Shown: in pieces, positions 53,106 to 61,749 of the stretch | Numbering within the stretch: the first letter of the stretch is position 1 | Layout: the number at the start of each line of letters is the position of its first letter | DNA from: Nitrospira sp. | Lineage (GTDB): Bacteria; Nitrospirota; Nitrospiria; Nitrospirales; Nitrospiraceae | Assembly (NCBI GenBank): GCA_022843785.1 | Contig: JALHMZ010000001.1 | Location: 19,516 to 83,515 of the forward strand | Length of the DNA: 64,000 bases | Direction of reading: 5' to 3' | The notes under the pieces: model-generated | What the model was told of the DNA's origin: nothing | The model's input: the letters and a program-made list of their open reading frames with translations, nothing else | Database searches by the model: none | Translations under genes and position numbers: made by a program

Positions 53106-53360
53106 GGCGCCAGAGGAACTAACGCGAGGACCGCCCAAAAGACCCAGCGCACAGGCCGGCCGATCGTCTGCGCCTGTAACTATATAAAATGTCAGGATAA
53201 GTTTGAGGCCACGCCGACAGATCGGAGCGGGAGAGCCATCAATCGGTCAAACGTGCGTGAAAATTTTCAGACAGGCTACGGCAAGAATGTCTGCGGCAAT
53301 CTCGCAGCATGCTTACCGACTCAACCCTCAAGAAGATCCGATGCAATGCCTCGAACTGAT

Positions 53361-54266
53361 TCAGATCTTTGCCAAGAATTGGTTATGCACCCAACCTTCG
53401 ATATCTCCATCCTCCACCAATTCCACCTTGTGCCATCGATCCCGTTTCTCTAAAAGCACCACCTCGGTACCCTTCTTCAGCGGCTCAGCGACGGCTGGAA
53501 ATTCTACACCGGGACCGCTTCGGATATTCAGGGTGGATGCTGTCACTTCATAGCGCTCCGGTTCTTCCTCTTCACGACCCAGAACCGAAGCACGGACATT
53601 CTCCAATGGAAAAGCCGGACCTGGGTCCCTCTTCCGATCCGGAGCGATATCTTCGTGGCCGATCACATCTTTCAGCCCGTACTGCCGGACCAGAAGTTGC
53701 GCCAGATCCAAGGCCTTCTGAATTTGAACTTCCGTGTAGGTATGCCACCAACGAGACTCATCATCTAGCTTATGTTTGGCATAGACAACTTGATTCTCCG
53801 CATACGACGTGCCAAACCACGCTTGATAGGTATCACCGACTTGCTTCAACGGCCCGGCATTGTCCATCTCGATCCCGATGGAATGCCCGTTCAGTCCGCT
53901 CAACCCGTCCCAGTGGCTGAGCCCTGCGTGCCAGGTCTTCACATTGAACGGAGCAAGTTGGGTAATGGTGCCATCCCTGGCCAAGATGATATGGGCCGAG
54001 GCCTTTGACTCCGGATTCGTCAGCCAATTGATTGAACTGGCAGCGTTCTTCCCGGCAGTGTAATGCATGACCAGGTAGCGGGGAATGAGTTCGCCCCCTT
54101 TGTTGGGCGTTTCCACAAAGGAGACTCCGTCTCCGACAAGGCGATGGTCTTCAATGGAAAGGCTGTGCCTCTCTCTGGCGGCAACCGTATGGGCCCTGGC
54201 CGCTCTTGCCGATGCGTGCTTCCTCATTGGGGAACCACTTCGTCTCGGAACTCTCCTCTTCGCCAT
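53361..54266 (-). CDS. N-acetylmuramoyl-L-alanine amidase with C-terminal SH3b domain
   Basis: A 301-residue protein. The Amidase_2 (PGRP-like) domain covers about residues 45-215: zinc His in YLVMHYTAG and the later GHEDIAPDRKRDPGPAF with His and Asp/Lys of the active site. A bacterial SH3 domain follows (YEVTASTLNIRSGPG...). The first ~30 residues are Arg/Ala-rich without a hydrophobic core, so no Sec signal peptide is visible. That is odd for a cell-wall enzyme and fits an effector delivered by another route, as expected for this cluster, or a lytic enzyme released by lysis. Confidence 0.87.
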   Translation of the reverse strand: MAKRRVPRRSGSPMRKHASARAARAHTVAARERHSLSIEDHRLVGDGVSFVETPNKGGELIPRYLVMHYTAGKNAASSINWLTNPESKASAHIILARDGTITQLAPFNVKTWHAGLSHWDGLSGLNGHSIGIEMDNAGPLKQVGDTYQAWFGTSYAENQVVYAKHKLDDESRWWHTYTEVQIQKALDLAQLLVRQYGLKDVIGHEDIAPDRKRDPGPAFPLENVRASVLGREEEEPERYEVTASTLNIRSGPGVEFPAVAEPLKKGTEVVLLEKRDRWHKVELVEDGDIEGWVHNQFLAKI

Positions 54267-54330
54267 GATAAATCCCTCTCTTGTCGGCTATATCGCCTGC
54301 TATTCCACTGGTGGGCAAACCGACGCCGCG

Positions 54331-55098
54331 TCACTTACGCGGTTTCGCCAGTTGACTCGCATATCGTTGATAGCGAATGCCGCGCCGCGCGCCTTTGGCT
54401 CGGGACTTCAGTTTCAGCCGCTTAGCTGCCACGCCGTCACCTTTCGCCGAAAACGTATCATGGTCCCCCTTTTCAGGGTCGAAGTACCCGACATATCCAC
54501 CGGGGTTCACGCCAAAGGAACGCAAGGTCTTGCCTTTGTAGGCGCGCCCGAGAAAATCATTCCGGCCGCCTTTTTCCTCGCTTCCCGTAAAATATAAGGG
54601 CAGGACGAAGTTCGAGACTTCGACCCCATCGATATCATAGGTTTCCGCCTGCACCGCATCGCACATCTCGTACCAATGAAAGACGGTCCGCCCGGAATCG
54701 GAGGGATGCGGCCCTTGAACCAGCAGATTCACTTCAGAATCGCCAAGAATTTCGAGCGCCTCATGTGACAAGGTGACCGTCCAACTTTCCCCCAACTGTT
54801 TCGCGAGTTCCGTGAAAACAAACCCGTACGGAACACCTCGATTGTTGGCGTCGTGATAGCCGAGCGCGTCATCGACATCCACCGCGTCCCAGAGATACAG
54901 CACCGCATCCCCCCGCATATCGGTGAGGTTCTGCTTCGACGGTGTGCTCCCGCTCTTCCCCTCCAACCGAAGTTCTCCTCCGATATGCCAATAGGGCTCA
55001 TAGTCTTCACGAATCTGCCGATTGATCGCGCGCAACGCCGCCTGGATATCCTCGTCTGATATCTTGCCGTTCGTGTGGTTGATTACAGAAATAAGCAT
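54331..55098 (-). CDS. Metalloprotease-like protein of unknown family (HEALE motif)
   Basis: A 255-residue soluble protein. VTLSHEALEILGDSEVNLL (about residues 107-125) has an HExxE-like helix followed by an Asp, resembling the zinc helix of metallopeptidases with an altered second ligand; GGELRLEG and MRGDAVLYLWDAV precede it. The C-terminal third is basic (KRLKLKSRAKGARRGIRYQRYA). No signal peptide. The short hypothetical family with a 'SHEALE..DP' core is known to me only as uncharacterised. It is next to two clear metalloproteases, so a proteolytic effector is a reasonable guess. Confidence 0.65.
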   Translation of the reverse strand: MLISVINHTNGKISDEDIQAALRAINRQIREDYEPYWHIGGELRLEGKSGSTPSKQNLTDMRGDAVLYLWDAVDVDDALGYHDANNRGVPYGFVFTELAKQLGESWTVTLSHEALEILGDSEVNLLVQGPHPSDSGRTVFHWYEMCDAVQAETYDIDGVEVSNFVLPLYFTGSEEKGGRNDFLGRAYKGKTLRSFGVNPGGYVGYFDPEKGDHDTFSAKGDGVAAKRLKLKSRAKGARRGIRYQRYASQLAKPRK

Positions 55099-55168
55099 GA
55101 ATGATTTCCCTCCCGGTCTCGGTGATAGCTGGATCGATGCTCCGCCTGCCCGTCACCACGGATCATCT

Positions 55169-56197
55169 TTAGACTTTCCTCACTTTGATCGAGTACTTCC
55201 CGGTCCCGCTTTGGCGACTATAATGACGAATCTGGATGAAATACTCACCGGCAATCAAGTCCCCGGCAATTCTGGCATTGGTTTCGAGGCCGGAGTCGTC
55301 GTCTTCCGCAATCAGGTCAGTTTCACTGTTCGGCCCGAACAGCTTCATCACCACATCCGTCGGCCCAAGGGTATCGATCACATAGCGCCCGTCAACTGCC
55401 GCAGTGAACCGATAGAGATCCTCTTCGCCCGCCTTGCCGATCGACGCTTGCCTACGACGCTTGGCATTGACAGGCAACTCGACCGCAGTGGACGTGGTCC
55501 CGCCCGCCTTCGGATACATCTTGGCTCCTGCGACGAACGCCTTGTCCATCGCCGACAGCACCTCATTGGCCTTGGTGCCGATCCCATTGAGGGTCCAGGA
55601 CGCGGGGAAGAAATACAGCATAATTGAGTCCGGGTCGAACTTGGTTCCATTGACTTGCTCCGCACTGTACTTGCGAAGAATGTTGTGGCGTGTCTTCGCC
55701 TCATTCCAGAAATTCGGCGCCTTGGCCGCTTCACGGATCACCACCTGTTCATTCCACTGAATCCCACCGGCCGGATTTTGATGCTCATGCGCCAATCCAA
55801 TCGCGTGACCGAACTCATGCGCTGCCGTGCCTCCGTCTAGAAATCCGAGATTCATCGTCGGCTGATCCAACGGAATACCGCGGCAATCCGTGCCGACATA
55901 GGACCAGGCTCCGTCGTTCTGATCGAAGGTGATGCGAATCTCCGCGTTCAGCGCATTATTGAATTCGAACTTGAGATTGGCCACCTGTGCCCACCACTCA
56001 GCCTGTTGTTTGGCGACCGTTTGCTCGGTCGAACTCCCTCCCATGAATCGCACATTAAGGGTCGAGCCATTCATCCAGGTTTTCCCGATCGGCGCAATTG
56101 CACGCCTGACGCCGTTTCGCATCGGCTTTGTCTGTTGCAGCCGCATGAGGTCTCGCGGCAAGATTCTATCGATGCATACCTTGGGACGATCAGCCAT
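55169..56197 (-). CDS. Metzincin zinc protease (astacin-like) with C-terminal PPC domain
   Basis: A 342-residue protein. The zinc motif HEFGHAIGLAHEHQ (about residues 127-140) is the full HExxHxxGxxH, and SIMLYFFP near residue 195 is the Met-turn. Residues ~245-340 form a pre-peptidase C-terminal (PPC)-like beta sandwich (EEDLYRFTAAVDGRYVIDT ... GEYFIQIRHYS). No signal peptide. The opening KVCIDRILPRDLMRLQ is reminiscent of related secreted proteases. It has GGAGAGAG ahead of the ATG. Expected to cleave proteins outside the cell or inside a target cell. Confidence 0.85.
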   Translation of the reverse strand: MADRPKVCIDRILPRDLMRLQQTKPMRNGVRRAIAPIGKTWMNGSTLNVRFMGGSSTEQTVAKQQAEWWAQVANLKFEFNNALNAEIRITFDQNDGAWSYVGTDCRGIPLDQPTMNLGFLDGGTAAHEFGHAIGLAHEHQNPAGGIQWNEQVVIREAAKAPNFWNEAKTRHNILRKYSAEQVNGTKFDPDSIMLYFFPASWTLNGIGTKANEVLSAMDKAFVAGAKMYPKAGGTTSTAVELPVNAKRRRQASIGKAGEEDLYRFTAAVDGRYVIDTLGPTDVVMKLFGPNSETDLIAEDDDSGLETNARIAGDLIAGEYFIQIRHYSRQSGTGKYSIKVRKV

Positions 56198-56272
56198 GAT
56201 TCTCTCTCCTTTTTACAAGATGCTGGCTAAATGACTCGTATTGCTCGACTCCCGCCTTATGCTGAGATACTC

Positions 56273-57118
56273 CTACGCGAACGACCCCGCGCAAAACTTC
56301 TTCACGTCCTTGGCAACCATCAGATTGTGCGTTCGGTCGGCGTCGCAGGTCAACGGCGGCTTCTGCACGCTTGATGGATCACATGGTCCCATGATCATGG
56401 GCGAATCCGGCCCATCCGGGCAGCCCACCGCATGGCCGATCTCGTGCAGCAACACCTTGGAGCAGCTCTTCACATCATCGCTCGAATCGATAAGCACCAC
56501 CCGTGAGACATCCAATTTCCCGACATGCGCCTCACACAGGCTGTTGATATTTGGAATATGCCAGCCCACCGCTTCGGCCGAGGAACCTCGCAGCTGCGCC
56601 CCGAACGGGATGAAGAGCGCCGGCAAAGTTCCCGCAGCAGGAGGAAATACACCACGGGCCTTCAATTCCTTCAAGACATCGCACAGATCGGCCACCGTTT
56701 CGACCTTCGTGAACTTCCGTCGTTCTTCGTCATACTGCGTGGGAATCACGCCGGCCGTGTCGATGTTGAGAGTCACATTGTGATGCGACATGAATATTTT
56801 GGAGAACAGAATATTGTCGCTGATGAAGTCGTTGTTGAGTTGCTTATAGACACCGATGTTGAGCGTCGTGGGACTCGCGCACTTGTGACAAAACAGTGCT
56901 CTACGATTTGTCCCGGCGTCTGTCGGAACGGCGCCCGTATCGGAATGGTCCGGCTCGGCCTGCGGCGTCTGCCGGCGAAGCACCTGCGGCATTGCGCCCT
57001 GGAGAAACAATGGCATGCCGGACGACAGTACCGGCCTACGTGTTCCACGAGAACTGGACGACGTTGCCCGATCGATCAGCTCCCCCCGATCTTGCGTACA
57101 TCCTCCACAACGCCCCAA
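56273..57118 (-). CDS. Metzincin-like protein with GMPLFLQ N-terminal motif, lacking DUF4157
   Basis: About 281 residues. The start is set at a TTG (57118) because GGGAGG lies 7 bases before it and just after the stop of the upstream gene; an in-frame ATG at 57268 would sit inside that gene without a ribosome site. The zinc motif HEIGHAVGCPDG (HExxHxxGxxD, snapalysin-like) is followed by a Met-turn MIMG. The N-terminus contains GMPLFLQ and a later VLRRQ, the same landmarks that bracket the start of the DUF4157 proteins next door, but the DUF4157 domain itself is missing. Confidence 0.7.
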   Translation of the reverse strand: MGRCGGCTQDRGELIDRATSSSSRGTRRPVLSSGMPLFLQGAMPQVLRRQTPQAEPDHSDTGAVPTDAGTNRRALFCHKCASPTTLNIGVYKQLNNDFISDNILFSKIFMSHHNVTLNIDTAGVIPTQYDEERRKFTKVETVADLCDVLKELKARGVFPPAAGTLPALFIPFGAQLRGSSAEAVGWHIPNINSLCEAHVGKLDVSRVVLIDSSDDVKSCSKVLLHEIGHAVGCPDGPDSPMIMGPCDPSSVQKPPLTCDADRTHNLMVAKDVKKFCAGSFA

Positions 57119-57137
57119 GCCCTTCCCTCCCCGTTTA

Positions 57138-58403
57138 TCACGGCGCCGGACAGGCGGGGCCAGCCCCGCTCCCTCCGAATAAATCGCCGACAAAGCTCGC
57201 GTAACATTCGGCATGCCGGAAATTGGCAGCATGACCGACACTGCTCCATAGAATATGGGCAGTTTCATGAATCAATGCAATGATCCTCACCCCGGGATCG
57301 CGCGCCCAAAATCCAGAGCACAGAAAAATGGCATCCACACCAGAACACGCACTCGCAATACGGCCACTCCGGCAATGCGTGGAACAAGTCGCGTACGTCA
57401 CAGGCCTGTCCATGCACCGATACGCGATAGAATGATTCCACAAGAAGTCGGCAATTCGCTCATACCGCAGGCTCAGCGACGTCATCTCGGCATCCAGCGC
57501 CTCCTCTCGTGTCGGATAGTCGCGGCCGGTGATGCGATTTCTAAATCCTCCCCGCCGAGCGGGAGGCATCCCAAAGCGAGCCAGATAGGCCTGGGTCGTC
57601 TGCCCACCAGGCCCGCGAGTGCCGATACGGGCCATCATCACTTCCCCGGCAAGCGACGTTGCCGTCAATGTGGCCTTGCTTGCTGCCATGGCCTCCAACC
57701 ATTCCAGCTGGCCAACAGGGTTGGCCGTGGCGCCATGGGTTCCCGCCACACAATTCGTTGATCCCGGGTCAACTGTTCTCGCCACGACCCCCGTCATCGC
57801 CTGTTGCTGCACCACATGCGTCAACTCATGCGCCAGGAGGCGTTGGCCATCCGGCGTACCGGGCACATAGCGATCGGCGCCGAACACCACATGCGAGCCA
57901 ACCGTATAGGCCAGCGCACTCACATCTCGTGCGGATTGCTGGGCCTCTGGATCGGTATGCACACGGACCTGGCTGAGGTCTTGCCCAAAGCGTGGCTCGA
58001 AGAACGCGCGGGTGGAGGCAGCCAACGGCTGCCCCGACGAGCGAATCACTGAACCGACCGATGCCGACGCATCACTGCCAATTGCACCCTGCGCCTTCCG
58101 CGATACCGTTACCGGCTCTTCCCGCTCGCAAGCCGGGCATGGTGATCCCCCGGATACACAGGCCGCACATTGCCGCTGAACTACCGGAGCTGGCATCCGC
58201 ATGACCTGATCCGCCACCTGGTCGGCCTCCTGCTCATAGGGATCGCCCGGTTGGCTGATGGTGAGTTTCGGCTGCATGAACACAGGGACACCCGCGCTCG
58301 ACATCCGACGACGGGATGATGCCGGAGACGAGCCGGTTGGTAGTCCCGGTTCTCTTGATCTCAGGCTGCGGTCAATTGTATTGAAGAATATGCGTGTTGA
58401 CAT
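57138..58403 (-). CDS. DUF4157 protein 1 with C-terminal metallopeptidase domain
   Basis: About 421 residues from the ATG at 58403 (a TTG two codons earlier is possible). N-terminal block: GVPVFMQPKL, DPYEQEADQVADQVM, a CAAC...CPAC cysteine pair, then the DUF4157 domain FFEPRFGQDLSQVRVHTDPEAQ...LLAHELTHVVQQ (HELTH about residue 192). The C-terminal region holds a second zinc site, LIHETAHILW, followed by HAECYASFVGDLF, which resembles aspzincin/M35-type lysine metalloendopeptidases. DUF4157 marks proteins associated with extracellular contractile injection systems. No signal peptide. Probably a proteolytic cargo. Confidence 0.85.
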   Translation of the reverse strand: MSTRIFFNTIDRSLRSREPGLPTGSSPASSRRRMSSAGVPVFMQPKLTISQPGDPYEQEADQVADQVMRMPAPVVQRQCAACVSGGSPCPACEREEPVTVSRKAQGAIGSDASASVGSVIRSSGQPLAASTRAFFEPRFGQDLSQVRVHTDPEAQQSARDVSALAYTVGSHVVFGADRYVPGTPDGQRLLAHELTHVVQQQAMTGVVARTVDPGSTNCVAGTHGATANPVGQLEWLEAMAASKATLTATSLAGEVMMARIGTRGPGGQTTQAYLARFGMPPARRGGFRNRITGRDYPTREEALDAEMTSLSLRYERIADFLWNHSIAYRCMDRPVTYATCSTHCRSGRIASACSGVDAIFLCSGFWARDPGVRIIALIHETAHILWSSVGHAANFRHAECYASFVGDLFGGSGAGPACPAP

Positions 58404-58551
58404 CTCCAACGTCCCGTAATTTCAACGGACCCTCGATCGCATCGGCAAGAAACAATCGAGCAGCGCCATCACCGTTCTCGCAGAGCCCCCAATACTTGTT
58501 GTCCGACACGTAACCTGCCCAGTTGGCTCTCAATGGATGCTCCGCACTACT

Positions 58552-59946
58552 CTACGGCTCGGAGTCAAACAGCGCGACATCCCATCCCGGAGCCCATACA
58601 TCCGGTTTCTTGCGAGGTGCGCCGCAACTTGAAAGTAACTGACTGACGACAGAGTTGCTGTTCGGCCCATAGAATTCATAGCCGATTTCAGCGGCATCGA
58701 TCTCGCTGCACTTCTGTGCAAAGCACTCGGCCATACCGCACGCTGCCGCTCCGCTCAAGACCGTTACTGACTGTGCCGTTGGATCCCAGTCTGGAAACAG
58801 GCCCTGTTCATAGCGTCCGACGTCCGTTTCAATCAGGGCAAACAATCCTCCCGGAACATCAGGCCCACCTCGGTACCCAACCTCGACTCCATTTTCTTTG
58901 CTCGCAACAACAAATAGGTGATTGCCTATCGGCACGGGCGGCTTGACCGCTCGAACGTCAACTCGGCAGTTGGATTTGGAAACGCTGGGGTCATCCGTCT
59001 CAGTCTGCTTTTTAGATGTCCCGTGAGGCTCACCCTCCCGCTGTTCTTCAATCGGACCGATATCCAAATTGGCGATGAATTTGGTCTCGATAAAGCCGTG
59101 CAGTATCGGATAGTTAATGTCCGGGGATCGTCTTCCTGGGATCTCAATCCACGACCATGTACCATCTTTCACTTTCCGGTAAGTCGCTACACCACCGGCA
59201 TTCTTGATCACAACCACATCTCCATTCACTGCCTTTTCGCCTGGAAAGTTGTCAGCGGTGCGACTCGGTGTAACTTTCAGATACGCTCCGCCAGGCGGAA
59301 GCTTGACCAGGAACGGTTCCGCTCCAGATAGCCCCGCATCCTGCCGTTGGATCGCGAGATCCCTTCGATGCGATTGCTGCACCACATGCGTCAGCTCATG
59401 CGCCAACAACCGTTGACCATCCGACGCACCGGGCGAATAACGACCGGCACCGAACACCACGTGCGACCCCACCGTATACGCCAGCGCATTCACATCTCGC
59501 GCAGACTGCTGAGCCTCTGGATCGGTATGCACACGAACCTGGCTAAGGTCTTGCCTGAAACGCGGCTCGAAGAACGCGCGGGTGGAGGCCGCCAACGGCT
59601 GGCCTGGCGAGCGCAGCGTTGAATGCACAGACCTGGGAGCCTCACCGACAACAGCCCCTTCAGCCTTCCGCGACACCGTCACTTCCTCCTCTTCCTCACA
59701 CGCCGCACATTGCCGCTGACCTACCGGAGCAGGCATCCGCATGACCTGATCCGCCACCCGGTCGGCCTCCTGCTCATAGGGATCGCCTGGTCGGCTGATG
59801 GCCAACTTGGGTTGAAGAAAGAGGGGAAACCCTGGCGAGAGATCCGCCGCGGGAGTCTTCGATACGCTAGTTGGCGAAGATCGAACCAACCGAGTTGATC
59901 CCTTTCGTTGGGCGCACGTTGTAGACAAGGTAGCTATGGACATCAT
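58552..59946 (-). CDS. DUF4157 protein 2 with unassigned C-terminal domain
   Basis: A 464-residue protein. The N-terminal module matches its neighbours: GFPLFLQPKLAISRPGDPYEQE, a single CAAC followed by a Glu run, and DUF4157 with HELTHVVQQ. After a strand-rich linker (LVKLPPGGAYLKVTPSRTA, SH3-like in character), the last ~160 residues contain VSKSNCRVDVRAV and NSNSVVSQLLSSCGAP...DVWAPGWD, a compact Cys-containing domain I do not recognise; the GPNSNSVV segment recalls papain-like NlpC/LRAT-type folds. No HExxH in the C-terminal part. Function of the effector domain unknown. Confidence 0.8.
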   Translation of the reverse strand: MMSIATLSTTCAQRKGSTRLVRSSPTSVSKTPAADLSPGFPLFLQPKLAISRPGDPYEQEADRVADQVMRMPAPVGQRQCAACEEEEEVTVSRKAEGAVVGEAPRSVHSTLRSPGQPLAASTRAFFEPRFRQDLSQVRVHTDPEAQQSARDVNALAYTVGSHVVFGAGRYSPGASDGQRLLAHELTHVVQQSHRRDLAIQRQDAGLSGAEPFLVKLPPGGAYLKVTPSRTADNFPGEKAVNGDVVVIKNAGGVATYRKVKDGTWSWIEIPGRRSPDINYPILHGFIETKFIANLDIGPIEEQREGEPHGTSKKQTETDDPSVSKSNCRVDVRAVKPPVPIGNHLFVVASKENGVEVGYRGGPDVPGGLFALIETDVGRYEQGLFPDWDPTAQSVTVLSGAAACGMAECFAQKCSEIDAAEIGYEFYGPNSNSVVSQLLSSCGAPRKKPDVWAPGWDVALFDSEP

Positions 59947-60158
59947 CGTTTTACTGCATCGACCTCATATGGCTGACGGGGTAACGCGTTTGCGGCTGCG
60001 GAGAACTCGTTCCGCTTCCCGCTACGACTCGTTAACATGGCCGAGTCCCTCAAAATTTCCTTCGTACCGAACATTACTACGCCATCAGACCGACAGGCAC
60101 AATCCGTTGATCCGGCAGCGCTCATGGCCGCATCATCGTGCCAATCAGGCCTCTCTGC

Positions 60159-61682
60159 CTACCTAAATTTGCAGGCATGAAACCCGTTCCGGATGGCGTC
60201 TCGTAACTCAATGACCAGCGCCAGGATCGTTGAATTATCAAGCCGCGAAATGAATCCCCCTCCGACTGTCAAATCGATATTCATGTCGGTACATCTTGCC
60301 CGTACTCCATCGAGATCCTTGTCATAGCCAATACCGCTGATGCTTCGGGCATAATGTGGAAGAAATGCGCTGATCATGCGATACCCAACCTCCGAAGCAC
60401 GGATCATTGCAGTTGTCCCAGCTGCACTTTGTGCCTTGGCGGCTGCGCGTAGTATCTGGACAATCATTGAGGGCCTAGCCTTAGTCGACGCGGGCGCCTT
60501 CTCTATTTCGACCAACTGTGCATCAAAGCCTGCCAAGATGTCGCTAAACTCGGGGTCGATCTCACCCTTGGCAGTGTCTCCATGCCCGGTCGGAAATCTC
60601 CGCCTAACGCCATCGTTGATGAATTTTATGTGCAATAGTTCGTGAAAAAGCGTCGTCGCCATATCGGACTCGATATCCTTGTGGCTCATCATGACCGCAT
60701 TTTCTCCTGCGCCCCACGTCACGTTTAACCTCGTCCCAAACCCTTTCCTCGGCACGGCACTCACGACGTAAACCGTATATGGAAACGCATTACGGGCGCT
60801 GGGTGTAAACCTTCCTCCAGCTTCTCCCATGGCATCGGGATTAAGTTGGTCAAATGTATTTTTGTCCACGAACCTCACAAAAATTTTCCCACCGCATGTT
60901 CCCGTACTCGCGCCGCTGCACGCTAACCTCCAGAGCAGATTGATCAGCACCGCGCCGTTCTTCGAGGCGAGCAGGCGGTTCACCGCCTCTTTCGCCCGAG
61001 TTTCTTCCTCTCCGCCAGGTGGGGCAACACTCATTTCAATGAACGAATCCCAACTCTCTTGCGGATTTTCACCCGGCTTCCTACGAATAATCTGGCTTTC
61101 CCTCTCATGCGTTTGACTCTGAATGGTGTGGACCAGTTCATGCGCCAGCAACCGCTGGCCATCCAGAGTGCCTGGAGCATACCGCCCCGCATCGAAGACG
61201 ACATGCGAGCCGACCGTATAGGCCAACGCGTTCACCTCTCGTGCAGATTGCTGGGCCTCTGGGTCGGTATGCACACGGATCTGGCTGAGGTCTTGCCCAA
61301 AGCGTGGCTCGAAGAATGCGCGGGTGGAGGATGCCAGCGGCTGTCCAGACGAACGAAGTGTTGCATGCACCGACCGAGGGGCCTCACCGGCAACAGCCCC
61401 TTCAGCCTTCCGTGACACCGGCACTTCCTCCTCCTCACAGACGGCGCATTGCCGCTGGACGGTTGGAACAGACATCCGCATGACCTGATCCGCCACGCGA
61501 TCGGCTTCTACTTCTGACGGATCATCCGGCTGACTGATGGCGAGCTTGGGCTGGAGGAAGAGCGGAAGACCTGAGCCTGGCATTGAAGACCCCGGTGACC
61601 TTGCCTGCTGCACCGGCGACAGTGGAAACTTCCGCCGAGATATGACCTCCACCGATTTGGCTGTGGGAGTAACAGTCAACAT
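60159..61682 (-). CDS. DUF4157 protein 3 with second HExxH metallopeptidase domain
   Basis: About 507 residues from the ATG at 61682, supported by GGAAGG. N-terminus: GLPLFLQPKLAISQPDDPSE, one CAVC followed by Glu, and DUF4157 with HELVHTIQSQ, a variant ending. The C-terminal region carries TLFHELLHIKFIND (second zinc site) followed by a GHGD segment and EIDPEFSDIL, plausible further ligands. Long helical segments follow. It is separated by 212 bases from protein 2. A proteolytic effector domain is likely, unrelated in sequence to that of protein 1. Confidence 0.82.
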   Translation of the reverse strand: MLTVTPTAKSVEVISRRKFPLSPVQQARSPGSSMPGSGLPLFLQPKLAISQPDDPSEVEADRVADQVMRMSVPTVQRQCAVCEEEEVPVSRKAEGAVAGEAPRSVHATLRSSGQPLASSTRAFFEPRFGQDLSQIRVHTDPEAQQSAREVNALAYTVGSHVVFDAGRYAPGTLDGQRLLAHELVHTIQSQTHERESQIIRRKPGENPQESWDSFIEMSVAPPGGEEETRAKEAVNRLLASKNGAVLINLLWRLACSGASTGTCGGKIFVRFVDKNTFDQLNPDAMGEAGGRFTPSARNAFPYTVYVVSAVPRKGFGTRLNVTWGAGENAVMMSHKDIESDMATTLFHELLHIKFINDGVRRRFPTGHGDTAKGEIDPEFSDILAGFDAQLVEIEKAPASTKARPSMIVQILRAAAKAQSAAGTTAMIRASEVGYRMISAFLPHYARSISGIGYDKDLDGVRARCTDMNIDLTVGGGFISRLDNSTILALVIELRDAIRNGFHACKFR

Positions 61683-61749
61683 GGTGCCTTCCGGAGAAAT
61701 ATTCCTGTTCCATCTAAGCAAACGGACTGAGAGATGCTACCCCCATTGC

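Noticed and set aside
57119..57268. Longer start (ATG at 57268) for the DUF4157-less metalloprotease
   Set aside because: It lies inside the upstream coding sequence without a ribosome site, while a TTG after a GGGAGG site follows the upstream stop.
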